Part shown: positions 8,814 through 17,422 of the stretch, in pieces
Layout: every line of letters begins with the position of its first letter
Numbering within the stretch: position 1 is the stretch's first letter
Assembly: GCF_001927245.1 (NCBI RefSeq)
Contig: NZ_MJUX01000001.1
Span: 62,001 to 126,000 of the forward strand
Reading direction: 5' to 3'
DNA: 64,000 bases
DNA from: Acuticoccus yangtzensis
GTDB taxonomy: Bacteria; Pseudomonadota; Alphaproteobacteria; Rhizobiales; Amorphaceae
Program-made: the position numbers and the translations under genes
Notes under the pieces: model-generated
Told to the model about the DNA's origin: nothing
Database searches by the model: none
The model's input: only the letters and a program-made list of their open reading frames with translations

Positions 8814-9350
8814 TCAGCGCGCGCGCTCGGCCTGGCGCGCCGCCGCCTCGCTCACCACACGGTGCGCCTCCGATACGTCGCCCCACCCCGCCGTGCGCGG
8901 ACGCGCCGCCTCCTCCACGTCGCGGTAGTGAAGGACGAAGTTGGCGATCGTCCGCAGTTCGCCCTGCGGCAGGTCCTTGTAGTTCACCACGCTGTCATAA
9001 CGCGCGGTGAGGCGCGCCGCCGGGACGCACAGGACGACCATCTCCTCCCCGTCCGCCCCGCTGACGTAGAGGACGCCGATGGGCCGCGCCCCCACCACAA
9101 GCCCCGGCGCCAGCGCGTGCTCGCCCGCCACCAGCGCCGTCAGCGGTCGCCCGTCCTCACCCACCGTACGCGGGATCAGGCCGAGATTGCCCGGACACCG
9201 CATCGCCGTATGATAGAGCCGGTCGACCGCGAGGTGACCCGCCGCGTCCAGTGAGACGCCGAGCGGAAGCGCCCCAGTAGAGGCCGTCACCAGGACGTTG
9301 ATGTCCCCCGGCGGGTCGACGGCGAAGGGCAGGTCGCCGAACGGGCGCAC
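8814..9350 (-). CDS. Pyrophosphatase-fold protein lacking catalytic residues (pseudoenzyme)
   Basis: A 178-residue protein from GTG at 9350, which lies one base after the upstream GNAT stop, so the two are coupled. It aligns along its length with family I inorganic pyrophosphatase: VDRLYHTAM, DGRPL, HYRDVE and the GW near the end sit in the expected order. Relative to E. coli PPase, R43 and D65 are kept (R44, D66), but D67 becomes R68, D70 becomes T71, D97 becomes G98, K104 becomes V105, and E20, K29, E31, Y51 and Y55 are also absent by hand alignment. The metal centre is therefore missing. A regulatory or binding role is inferred. The alignment was done by eye. Confidence 0.75.
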   Translation of the reverse strand: MRPFGDLPFAVDPPGDINVLVTASTGALPLGVSLDAAGHLAVDRLYHTAMRCPGNLGLIPRTVGEDGRPLTALVAGEHALAPGLVVGARPIGVLYVSGADGEEMVVLCVPAARLTARYDSVVNYKDLPQGELRTIANFVLHYRDVEEAARPRTAGWGDVSEAHRVVSEAAARQAERAR

Positions 9351-9351
9351 C

Positions 9352-9891
9352 TCAGAAGGGATCGTCGGAATCGGGAAGCTCCCGGTCGAACCCGTAGGCG
9401 ACCTTCGCCACCTTCACGTCACGGAACATCTCGTCCGCCCCCGCCACAGCGCGGCCGCCCAGCGCTTCGTAGAAGCGGCAAGCCGGGTCGTTGTCCGCCA
9501 GGCACCAGACCACCAGTGCCTCGTGCCCGCGCCGGACGAGACGCTGCTGCACCGTGCGGAACAGGCGCCGGCCGAAACCGAGGCCGGAATATTCGGGCTG
9601 AATATAAAGCTCGTAAACTTCGGCCTTATAGGGCAGTGTGCGCACGCGATTGCCACCATAGGTGACATAGCCGCGAATCTTGCCGCCATTCTCGAGCACC
9701 ACGATGGGAACGCGGCGCGTGATCGCCTTGTGCCACCAGGTCGGACCGCGCCGGGCGATCATCCGCTCCAGCTCGGCACCCGGCAGAATGCCGCGATAAG
9801 CAAAGCGCCACGCCGCGTCATGCACGTCCGCAAGGCCATGCGCGTCGGTCGGTTTCGCGGTTCGGATCGCAATTGCAGCCGTGCTCATCAT
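9352..9891 (-). CDS. GNAT family N-acetyltransferase
   Basis: A ~179-residue protein from ATG 9891 (or the adjacent ATG at 9888). The acetyl-CoA-binding motif A is seen as LYIQPEYSGLGFGRRLF, followed by a C-terminal strand with the NDPACRFYEALGG motif typical of GNATs. The substrate is unknown. It forms a tight two-gene operon with the downstream pyrophosphatase-fold pseudoenzyme, so the pair may act together. It diverges from mtaB with ~110 bp between the starts. Confidence 0.85.
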   Translation of the reverse strand: MMSTAAIAIRTAKPTDAHGLADVHDAAWRFAYRGILPGAELERMIARRGPTWWHKAITRRVPIVVLENGGKIRGYVTYGGNRVRTLPYKAEVYELYIQPEYSGLGFGRRLFRTVQQRLVRRGHEALVVWCLADNDPACRFYEALGGRAVAGADEMFRDVKVAKVAYGFDRELPDSDDPF

Positions 9892-10001
9892 GCGATGGTG
9901 TCGGCACAATCGACGAGGTGCAAGCGATTTCGTACGCTTGGCCCCACTCCCTTCGGTCACATCCGGTTGCAACAATCAACCAGCCAGCGCATATCACCCC
10001 C

Positions 10002-11273
10002 GTGAAAAAGTCACCCGCCCCCATCGACGTCGTCACCTTCGGCTGCCGCCTCAACGCGCTGGAGAGCGAGAACGTGCGCGCCCTCGCCAGCGCCGCCGGG
10101 CACGACGATATCGTCATCGTCAACACCTGCGCCGTCACCGCCGAAGCCGTCCGCCAAGCGCGGCAGACCATCCGCCGCATCCGCCGCGAACGGCCGGATG
10201 CCACCATCGTCGCCACCGGCTGCGCCGCACAGACCGAGCCCGAAACCTTCACCGCCATGGCCGAGGTCGACCACATCGCCGGCCAGAGCGAGAAGATCTC
10301 CCCCGCCTTCTGGCACGGTCTCGCCAAGGACGAGCGCGTCGTCGTCAGCGACGTGATGCAGCTCACCGAGACCGCCGAGCACATGGTGGACGCCTTCGCC
10401 TCCCGCACCCGCGCCTTCGTCGAGGTGCAGAACGGCTGCGACCATCGCTGCACGTTCTGCATCATCCCCTACGGCCGCGGCCCGTCGCGCTCGGTCCCCA
10501 TGGGACGCGTCGTCGACCAGGTGAAGCGCCTCGTCGCCGCCGGCCACGCCGAGGTCGTCCTCACCGGCGTCGACCTGACGAGCTACGGCCCCGACCTTCC
10601 CGGCAATCCCAGCCTCGGCGACCTCGTCGGGCGCATCCTCACCCTCGTGCCGGACCTTGCGCGCCTGCGCCTGTCGTCGATCGATTCCATCGAGGCCGAC
10701 CCCGCCCTTCTCGACGTGTTCGCCTCTGAGCCGCGCCTGATGCCGCATCTGCACCTGTCGCTGCAGGCCGGGGACGACATGATTCTGAAGCGCATGAAGC
10801 GCCGGCATCTGCGCCACGATGCGGTGCGCTTCTGCGCCGACGTGCGCGCCCGCCGGCCGGGCACCACCTTCGGCGCCGACATCATCGCCGGCTTCCCCAC
10901 CGAGACCGAGGCGATGTTCGAGAACACCCTCGCCATCATCGCCGATTGCGGGCTGTCCCACATCCACGTCTTCCCCTTCTCGCCGCGCGCCGGCACCCCG
11001 GCGGCCCGCATGCCGCAGCTTCCGCGCCCCGTGGTGAAGGAGCGCGCCGCCCGGCTGCGCGAAGCCGCCGACGCCGCCATGGCCACGACCCTGTCCGCCG
11101 CAGTCGGCACCACGGCCGAGGTGCTGGTGGAGGAGGACGGGCGCGGCCGCACCGAAACCTACCTGCCCGCGTCGACCAGCGCCGCGGCGGCCCCCGGCAG
11201 CTTCGTCACCGGCCGCGTGACCGGCATCGCAGGCAGCGTCCTGACGATCGAGAGCATGGCAGAGGCCGCATGA
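10002..11273 (+). CDS. mtaB: tRNA t6A37 methylthiotransferase MtaB
   Basis: A 423-residue radical-SAM enzyme that converts t6A37 to ms2t6A37 in tRNAs. The start is GTG at 10002. The N-terminal UPF0004 domain carries cluster cysteines C15 (FGCRLN), C43 (NTCAVT) and C74 (TGCAAQ). The radical-SAM motif is C146/C150/C153 in CDHRCTFC. A C-terminal TRAM-like domain covers the last ~60 residues. FGCRLN and NTCAVT separate MtaB from the related MiaB and RimO. Its stop overlaps the ftsY start (ATGA, 11270-11273). Confidence 0.93.
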   Translation: MKKSPAPIDVVTFGCRLNALESENVRALASAAGHDDIVIVNTCAVTAEAVRQARQTIRRIRRERPDATIVATGCAAQTEPETFTAMAEVDHIAGQSEKISPAFWHGLAKDERVVVSDVMQLTETAEHMVDAFASRTRAFVEVQNGCDHRCTFCIIPYGRGPSRSVPMGRVVDQVKRLVAAGHAEVVLTGVDLTSYGPDLPGNPSLGDLVGRILTLVPDLARLRLSSIDSIEADPALLDVFASEPRLMPHLHLSLQAGDDMILKRMKRRHLRHDAVRFCADVRARRPGTTFGADIIAGFPTETEAMFENTLAIIADCGLSHIHVFPFSPRAGTPAARMPQLPRPVVKERAARLREAADAAMATTLSAAVGTTAEVLVEEDGRGRTETYLPASTSAAAAPGSFVTGRVTGIAGSVLTIESMAEAA

Positions 11274-12412
11274 GCGAGCGCCGATCCTTCTGGGGCTTCG
11301 GCCGCAAGAAATCCGCCGACCCGGCCCCCGCGCCGGACGTTGCTCCCGAGGCCGCGCCGCAGGACGAGGCCGCCCCCGCAGCCGCGCCCGAAGCACACGC
11401 CGCCCCCGAAGAACAGGCCGCACCGGTAGAGGCCCCTGCGCCCCCGCCGCCCGCGGTCACCACACCCGCGCCGACCGCGCCCGCGCCGACCGCACCCGCC
11501 GCCGCCAAAGACGGCTGGTTCACCCGGCTGCGCAAAGGTCTCGGCCGCTCGTCCAACCGCCTCGGCGATCAGGTCTCCAGCCTCTTCACCAAGAAGAAGC
11601 TCGACGCCTCGTCCCTCCAGGACCTCGAGGACATCCTCATCGAGGCCGACCTCGGCGTCGACACCGCGATGGCCATCACCGACCGCCTGTCCGAAGGCCG
11701 CTACGCCCGCGGCATCGAGGCGGACGAGCTGCAGGAGGTCCTCGCCGACGAGGTGGAGAAGGTGCTCGCCCCCCTCGCCCGCCCGCTCGACCTCACCGGG
11801 CCGCGCCCTTACGTGGTCCTCGTCGTCGGCGTGAACGGGACCGGCAAGACCACCACCATCGGCAAGATCGCCGCCCAGGAGGCCGCCGCGGGCAAGAAGG
11901 TCGTCCTCGCGGCGGGCGACACCTTCCGCGCCGCCGCCGTCGAGCAGCTCAAGATCTGGGGCCAGCGCTCCGGCTGCACCGTCGTCGCCGGCGCCCCCAA
12001 GGCCGACGCCGCCGGCCTCGTCTACGAAGCCCTCGACGCCGCCAAGGACGCCGACGTCCTCCTCATCGACACCGCCGGCCGCCTGCAGAACCGCGCCGAG
12101 CTGATGGCGGAGCTGGAAAAGATCGTCCGCGTCATCAAGCGCCGCAATCCGGACGCCCCCCACGCCGTCCTCCTCACGCTGGACGCCACCACCGGCCAGA
12201 ACGCCCTCAATCAGGTCGAGATCTTCGGCAAGACCGTGGGCGTCACCGGCCTGGTGATGACGAAACTCGACGGCACGGCGCGCGGCGGCATCCTCGTCGC
12301 CATCGGCGCCAAGCACAAATTGCCGATCCACTTCATCGGCGTCGGCGAGGGGATCGACGATCTCGCCCCCTTCCGCGCCGAAGATTTCGCCCGCGCCATC
12401 GCCGGGCTCTGA
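11270..12412 (+). CDS. ftsY: Signal recognition particle receptor FtsY
   Basis: A 380-residue SRP receptor GTPase for co-translational membrane targeting. Residues 15-80 form an Ala/Pro/Glu-rich acidic A domain, followed by the helical N domain (~80-170) and the G domain. G1 is GVNGTGKTTT (187-196), G2 DTFRAAAVEQL follows, G3 is DTAGR (267-271), and TKLDGTARGG follows near residue 335. Translationally coupled to mtaB by a 4-nt overlap, an arrangement common in alphaproteobacteria. Confidence 0.96.
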   Translation: MSERRSFWGFGRKKSADPAPAPDVAPEAAPQDEAAPAAAPEAHAAPEEQAAPVEAPAPPPPAVTTPAPTAPAPTAPAAAKDGWFTRLRKGLGRSSNRLGDQVSSLFTKKKLDASSLQDLEDILIEADLGVDTAMAITDRLSEGRYARGIEADELQEVLADEVEKVLAPLARPLDLTGPRPYVVLVVGVNGTGKTTTIGKIAAQEAAAGKKVVLAAGDTFRAAAVEQLKIWGQRSGCTVVAGAPKADAAGLVYEALDAAKDADVLLIDTAGRLQNRAELMAELEKIVRVIKRRNPDAPHAVLLTLDATTGQNALNQVEIFGKTVGVTGLVMTKLDGTARGGILVAIGAKHKLPIHFIGVGEGIDDLAPFRAEDFARAIAGL

Positions 12413-12486
12413 CGCCGCCCGGCCCACGAGGGGGGCCGCATGGCAGATATCCTTTCACCGGGGCCGATTTCTCCACAGCGCCCCGG

Positions 12487-12514
12487 TTGACCTTACCGGT
12501 GAACCGGCTTATCA
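12487..12514 (+). promoter_or_regulatory. Likely promoter of tRNA-Lys
   Basis: TTGACC (-35) and TTATCA (-10) are separated by 16 bp and lie 15 bp before the mature tRNA start at 12530. Spacing and position fit a housekeeping sigma-70-type promoter. Confidence 0.55.
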
Positions 12515-12529
12515 GACGGCCATCGGTTG

Positions 12530-12605
<76 letters not shown>

Positions 12606-13541
12606 ATCTTCTCACACCATCGCCAGAAGATTGAACCCAACCGCCGCAGCGTCTCGGCACCGTTCTGCTGCGTGATACCCCTCCACCGCATCGGATACCC
12701 TCCGCCGCCTCCATTCGGCCGGCCGATTGCATCGCCGCCGCGTCCATCATGACGGCAGCGCGTGGCCGATCCTGCCACCGTCCCCCGCCGAACTCGCCGC
12801 GAGGACGCCCGCCGGGTGGCGTCACGCAACGCTCCGACCCGGTCGCAGACCACCCTCCCAACGCGCCTCAGGTCAGCACCCACACCCACACCGCCGCCTT
12901 CGCCCGGGCTGGGGTGATGCAGACGCACCGGCCTCCCTTCGCCGCCTCCGCTCGGCCGACCCATCGCAGCGCCGTCACGTTCTTCGTAACGGCCGCGCGT
13001 GGCCGATCCTGCCGCCGTCCCTCGCCAAAGTCGCCGCGAGGACCAAGACGCCACCGCAGCACCGTTCCGGCCAGCATCGACCGCCGCGCGTCGCAGGCAA
13101 CCGGGGGTCTGCGCACCTCCTTTGGTCGGCGCTGCCGACGGCGTCTTCGGCGTTGCCCGGTTGATGCCGCGCATCCTCTTCGGCAGGGGGCGGGAGATCG
13201 ACATGTCGCACAACCCCAGCGCGAAATGGCGCGCCGGTTGCGCAAGACGATCCTGCCGCGGAACCTCTTCGCCCCTCTTGCCTCTTGCCTCCCGCCGCCG
13301 CTGCCTCGCCCGCCTCGCAAACCGGCCCGAGCCGCCCCCCACACCGCACCCCCGGCCCGTCCCGCCGCGAGGCGCCGTCGCCCGCGACGCTGCGGCAACG
13401 CCGAACTTTGCGTCGTCCCGCACGCCGAGCGTTGACATCGCCTCGTCCACGCCCTTCGCTCATCTCCCCGCCCCGCGCGGCAGCCCGTGGCGCCCCACCA
13501 CGGCCGCCCCGCCACGTCTCCTGAGCCAAGTGTCCGCCGCC
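12606..13541. other. 936-bp GC-rich gap with a degenerate direct duplication
   Basis: No supported gene. Open frames here are Arg/Pro/Ala-rich on both strands and have no recognisable domain. Two copies of a ~140-bp block lie 237 bp apart (listed separately). The amidase ORF extends upstream through this gap but its family begins near 13542. Confidence 0.65.
12668..13043. repeat. Degenerate ~140-bp direct repeat, period 237 bp
   Basis: The best-conserved 56 bp are 12751-12806 and 12988-13043, sharing a core CGTGGCCGATCCTGCC and a downstream TCGCCGCGAGGAC. Weaker similarity extends ~85 bp upstream of each. Substitutions exceed indels, suggesting an old duplication. Confidence 0.75.
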
Positions 13542-14879
13542 ATGACCACCATCGCTCGCCTCTCCACCCGTCTCGCCAGCGGGGCGGCAACACCGCACCT
13601 CCTGGCCGAGGAGGCGCTCGCCGCCATCACCGACGGGGCAGCGCTCGGCGCATTCATCACCGTCACCGCGGAGGAAGCACGGCGGGCAGCGGGCGAGGCC
13701 GCCTTGCGCTGGCGAAGCGGCACCATGCGCGGGCCCCTGGACGGCATCCCCGTCACCATCAAGGACAATCTCGACCTCGCCGGCACCCGCACCACGTCGG
13801 GCCATGCGGACGGCCCTGTGGCCGCAGCCGACGCCGCCGCCGTCGCGCGGCTGAAGGCGGCGGGCGCGATCATCGTCGGCAAGACCAACATGGACGAAGG
13901 CGCGCTGGGGGCCGTGTGCGACAATCCCCATCACGGCCGCACCACCAACCCGCTCTCCGAGGGGCACACCCCCGGCGGATCCAGCGGCGGCGCGGCGGTC
14001 TCGGTCGCAGCCGGCATGGTGCCGCTGGCGGTCGGCAGCGACACGCTGGGCTCGGTGCGCATCCCCGCCGCCTATTGCGGCCTCTACGCGCTCAAGCCCA
14101 CCGCCGGGGCGATCGCCCGCACAGGTCTTGCCCCCCTCGCCGAAAGCCTCGACACGATCGGCCTCATCGCCGCCAGCGCCGTGGACCTTTCCACCGGACT
14201 GAGCATCCTCGCCTCGTTCGACCCCGCCGACCCCGCCGGCGTCCCGTTTGCCGAGCGTCGGGGCCTCGCCGGCCCCCGCGGCCCGCGCCTCGAGGTCGGC
14301 CTCTCCACCCTGCCGGGGACGGCGCTGGACGATGCGGTCGCCGATTCGCTCGGCCGCGCGGCCCTCGCCCTCGCGTCCATGGGGGCCGACATGGTGCCGA
14401 TCACCGTGCCCGGCTGGGACCCCGCCCGCACGCGCAAGGACGCCCTCCTGGTGATCGAGGCGGAGGCGGCGATGACGCACGGCGGGGCGATCGCCGCCGA
14501 CCCCGCCCGATACGGCGACACCTTCACGGCGATGGTGGCCTACGGGGCCGAAGTCGCGGCCCCCCGCCTCGCCGCAGCCTACGCCACATTGCGCCGCGCG
14601 GCCGCCGGGGCGCGTCACGCTCTGCGCGAGGTCGACCTCATCCTGATGCCGACGACCCCGCAGCTCAGCTTTCCCCATGCGGCCCGCGCCCCGGCGAGCC
14701 AGGGCGAATTGACCGCACTCGCCAACGCCGCGGGACTACCCGCGGTGCAGATCCCCGTGCCGCACCGGGGCGGGCTCCCGGCCGGTGTCCAACTGATCGG
14801 CCCGGCCTGGAGCGAGGGCTGGCTCATCCCCCTCGCAGGCCGCCTCGGCGACGCTCTGGCCGTCGGCGGCGCAACGTGA
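13542..14879 (+). CDS. Amidase signature family hydrolase
   Basis: A 445-residue Ser-cisSer-Lys amidase from ATG 13542 (an in-frame GTG at 13530 is possible). The catalytic lysine lies in GIPVTIKDN (~residue 69), the cis-serine in the TPGGSSGG loop (~145-152), and the nucleophilic serine in GSDTLGSVRIPA (~170), where Leu replaces the usual second Gly of GSDTGGS. GatA is unlikely because no gatB/gatC is adjacent and the sequence is short. The substrate is probably a small amide or carbamate. The neighbouring convergent genes suggest a catabolic setting. A palindromic terminator lies ~85 bp downstream. Confidence 0.88.
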   Translation: MTTIARLSTRLASGAATPHLLAEEALAAITDGAALGAFITVTAEEARRAAGEAALRWRSGTMRGPLDGIPVTIKDNLDLAGTRTTSGHADGPVAAADAAAVARLKAAGAIIVGKTNMDEGALGAVCDNPHHGRTTNPLSEGHTPGGSSGGAAVSVAAGMVPLAVGSDTLGSVRIPAAYCGLYALKPTAGAIARTGLAPLAESLDTIGLIAASAVDLSTGLSILASFDPADPAGVPFAERRGLAGPRGPRLEVGLSTLPGTALDDAVADSLGRAALALASMGADMVPITVPGWDPARTRKDALLVIEAEAAMTHGGAIAADPARYGDTFTAMVAYGAEVAAPRLAAAYATLRRAAAGARHALREVDLILMPTTPQLSFPHAARAPASQGELTALANAAGLPAVQIPVPHRGGLPAGVQLIGPAWSEGWLIPLAGRLGDALAVGGAT

Positions 14880-14964
14880 CGTCACCCGCGGTGTGCCGAT
14901 GGCCGCAACACGGCGCTGGCCGCCGACCGGGCGGAGATCGCCTCGGCCCGAACCTCAACCTGAG

Positions 14965-14985
14965 GTAACCCGCGGGTTACTTTTT
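14965..14985 (+). terminator. Intrinsic terminator after amidase
   Basis: A perfect 16-nt palindrome GTAACCCGCGGGTTAC is followed directly by TTTTT. A smaller hairpin (ACCTCA/TGAGGT) precedes it. Confidence 0.75.
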
Positions 14986-15049
14986 CCTTAACGCGCTGAA
15001 GCCGGACGGAGCGCCCCCGCCCCGTCCGCGCCCGGCGCCGCGCGTTCGC

Positions 15050-16246
15050 TCAAATCGCCTTGGCCGCCTTCAGCGCGGCGATGTCGTCCGCCGAATAGCC
15101 GAGTTCACCGAGGATCGCGTCATTGTGCTCGCCCGCATCCGGCGCGGCGCAGGAGATACGCGCCGGGGTGCGGGTCAGGTGCACCGGTGTGGCCACCAGG
15201 CGGATGTCGCCCATGCGCGGATGGCGCACCGGCTCGGCCATCCCCGTATGCTTCACCTGCGGGTCGGCGAACACCTTGTCCATCTCGTAGATCGGTCCGG
15301 CGGGCACGCTGCAAGCCTCCAGACGATCGAGCCAGGATTCGGTGGTGTCCTCCATGAAGAGCGGCTCCAGCATGGCGCGCACCTGCGGCCGGTTCGCCGT
15401 GCGGGCGCCGACGGTGGCGAAACGCTCGTCCGTCCCCCAGTCGGGCTGGCCGAGCTCCGCGCACAAGGCGCGCCACTGTCCGTCGCCCGCCACGCCGAGA
15501 TTGAGGTGGCCGTTCTTGGTGGCGAAGACGCCGGTCGGGGTCGTCACCGGGTGGTCGTTGCCGGCCTGGGGCGGCACCTGACCGTCGACGAGATAGCGCG
15601 CGGCCTGGAAGTCCATCATGGCGATCTGCGCCTCCAGCAGCGAGGTGTGCAGCCATTGGCCCTTGCCGGAGCGTTCGCGCTCCAGGAGAGCGGTGAGGAC
15701 CCCGGTGGCGGCGAAGATCCCCGCCGAGAGGTCGGCGACGGCGGTTCCGGCGCGCATCGGCCCCTGGCCCGGCGTTCCGGTGACGGCCATGAGCCCGCCG
15801 AGGCCCTGGGCGATCTGATCGAAGCCGGGCCGCTTGGCATAGGGCCCGTCCTGGCCGAAGCCGGAGATCGACGCCAGGATGATGCGCGGGTTGATCGCCG
15901 CCAGGGTCTCGTAGTCGACACCGAGGCGGAATTTCACGTCGGGCCGGAAATTCTCCACGACGACGTCGGCGGTGGCGACCAGCTTCTTCAGGACCGTCTG
16001 GCCCTCGGGCGTCTTCATGTTCAGCGTGATGGACCGCTTGGAGCGGTGCAGGTTCTGCATGTCGGGGCTGTCGCGCGAGCCGTTGATCCCGGCGTTGGGG
16101 TCGACGCCCTCCGGCGCGTCCACCTTGATGACGTCGGCGCCGTGGTCGGCGAGGATGCGGCAGCAGGTCGGCCCCGCCCGCACGCGCGTCAGGTCGATGA
16201 CGCGGATGTGGGAGAGAGCTCCCGTGGTGTTGGGTTGGTCACGCAT
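15050..16246 (-). CDS. CaiB/BaiF-type CoA-transferase
   Basis: A 398-residue class III CoA-transferase from ATG 16246; the in-frame upstream extension is encoded by 15-bp repeats and is rejected. The conserved catalytic aspartate is D172 in AVADLSAGIFA, matching Asp169 of formyl-CoA transferase. Other marks are VENFRPDV and GFGQDGPYA. It would move CoA between carboxylic acids. It diverges from a crotonase and lies near a hydrolase and an SDR, so the set may activate and degrade an organic acid. The substrate cannot be read from sequence. Confidence 0.9.
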   Translation of the reverse strand: MRDQPNTTGALSHIRVIDLTRVRAGPTCCRILADHGADVIKVDAPEGVDPNAGINGSRDSPDMQNLHRSKRSITLNMKTPEGQTVLKKLVATADVVVENFRPDVKFRLGVDYETLAAINPRIILASISGFGQDGPYAKRPGFDQIAQGLGGLMAVTGTPGQGPMRAGTAVADLSAGIFAATGVLTALLERERSGKGQWLHTSLLEAQIAMMDFQAARYLVDGQVPPQAGNDHPVTTPTGVFATKNGHLNLGVAGDGQWRALCAELGQPDWGTDERFATVGARTANRPQVRAMLEPLFMEDTTESWLDRLEACSVPAGPIYEMDKVFADPQVKHTGMAEPVRHPRMGDIRLVATPVHLTRTPARISCAAPDAGEHNDAILGELGYSADDIAALKAAKAI

Positions 16247-16310
16247 GGAACGGCTTTCGGTTCGGCAGGATGGCGGGAAGCCAGGAGGGACGGTCGGGCA
16301 CCGCGTCACA

Positions 16311-16409
16311 CGGCTCCACGGCACACGGATCGCACGGGTCCACGTGACGCGGATCCACGTGACGCAGGCCCACATGGCGCGGGTCCAAGTCGCGCGGATC
16401 CACAAGAGT
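16311..16409. repeat. 15-bp degenerate tandem repeat
   Basis: About six units of a 15-bp motif like CGGATCCACGTGACG. The clearest register is 16335, 16350, 16365, 16380 and 16395. It lies between the divergent CoA-transferase and crotonase genes, where operators would be expected, so it could affect their shared control region. Confidence 0.85.
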
Positions 16410-16495
16410 GGCGGAGAATGGCGGTGTGCATGGTTCGGCGGGGTCCGCTTCGTCTATGATCGCATGAACAATGCGGTCAATGAAGCGGACGGTCT

Positions 16496-17338
16496 ATGGT
16501 GCCCGAGGGTGATGAGCTGACGATGGACGACGAAGTGGCGGCATTGCCCGCTCTGGCCGCCAGGCACATCAAGGTGGAGCGGCCGAGCGCGGGATGCGCG
16601 GTGGTGACGCTGAACCGTCCGGCGCAGAAGAACGCGATGACGCTCGCCATGTGGCAGGGCCTCGCCTTGACCTTCGAGGCGCTGGGGCGCGAGGCGGCGT
16701 TGCGCACGGTCATCCTGACCGGGGCGGGCGGCTCATTTTGCGCAGGCGCCGACATCAAGGAGTTCGCCACGGTCCGCGCGAGCGCGCAGGACATCGAGAC
16801 CTATGCCCATTGGGTCGACCGCTGCACGCTGGCGATCGTCGATTGCCCCAAGGCGACCTTCGCGGCGGTGTCGGGTTACGCCTATGGGGGCGGCTGCGGG
16901 CTGGCGGTGTCGTGTGATTTCCGGATCGCCGACAGGACGGCCAAGTTCGCCATCCCGGCGGCCAAGCTCAGCATCGTCTACGGCATCGAGGAAACGCGGG
17001 CGCTGTACCAGGCGGTGGGGCTGACGGCGGCCAAGGAGATGCTGTTCTCCGCAGCGCCCCATGATGCCGAGGCGGCGCGCGCCATCGGCCTCGTCAGCGA
17101 GGTGACCGAGGGCGACGTGATGGCTGCTGCGCACCGCCGGGCGGACGCGCTGGCGGCCTCGGCGCCGCTCACCATCGCCGGGGCCAAGCTGGTGCTGGAG
17201 GCGTTGACGAAGGGCGAGACGGCGGAGCGGGTCGAGCGCGCCGAGGCGGCGGCGCGGCATGCCGGTGCCAGCGCCGACTATGCCGAGGGGCGCACCGCCT
17301 TCGTGGAAAAGCGTGCTGCCCACTTCACCGGCCGCTGA
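16496..17338 (+). CDS. Enoyl-CoA hydratase/isomerase (crotonase) family protein
   Basis: A 280-residue crotonase-fold protein (ATG 16496; the ATG at 16523 is an alternative start). The oxyanion-hole segment GSFCAGADIKEF and the GYAYGGGCGLAVSCDFRIA loop are clear. In hydratases the latter reads GGGCELA and is followed by a second Glu; here both catalytic glutamates are replaced (Gly in GGGCGLA, Ala in IPAAKLSI). Simple enoyl-CoA hydration is therefore doubtful, and an isomerase, decarboxylase or thioesterase-type crotonase is possible. It diverges from the CoA-transferase and converges with the hydrolase gene. Confidence 0.85.
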   Translation: MVPEGDELTMDDEVAALPALAARHIKVERPSAGCAVVTLNRPAQKNAMTLAMWQGLALTFEALGREAALRTVILTGAGGSFCAGADIKEFATVRASAQDIETYAHWVDRCTLAIVDCPKATFAAVSGYAYGGGCGLAVSCDFRIADRTAKFAIPAAKLSIVYGIEETRALYQAVGLTAAKEMLFSAAPHDAEAARAIGLVSEVTEGDVMAAAHRRADALAASAPLTIAGAKLVLEALTKGETAERVERAEAAARHAGASADYAEGRTAFVEKRAAHFTGR

Positions 17339-17375
17339 GGCGTCGCTCGGCCTGCCCTCCCTGGCTGGGGAGGCA

Positions 17376-17414
17376 CCCCCGATCGGGGGCGCCGCCTGGT
17401 CCGGGGGCGGCGCC
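17376..17414. terminator. Bidirectional hairpin cluster between convergent genes
   Basis: A perfect CCCCCGATCGGGGG palindrome (17376-17389) abuts a second 9-bp stem, GGCGCCGCC (17388-17396) with GGCGGCGCC (17406-17414). It lies between the crotonase stop and the hydrolase stop. No T-run is visible, so the terminator role is inferred from position. Confidence 0.5.
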
Positions 17415-17422
17415 GGAGAGGA

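Noticed and set aside
12999-13541. N-terminal extension of the amidase
   Set aside because: Low-complexity Arg/Pro sequence, while amidase homology begins at about 13542.
13542-14879. GatA subunit of the tRNA amidotransferase
   Set aside because: No gatB or gatC nearby, shorter than typical GatA, and set in a catabolic region.
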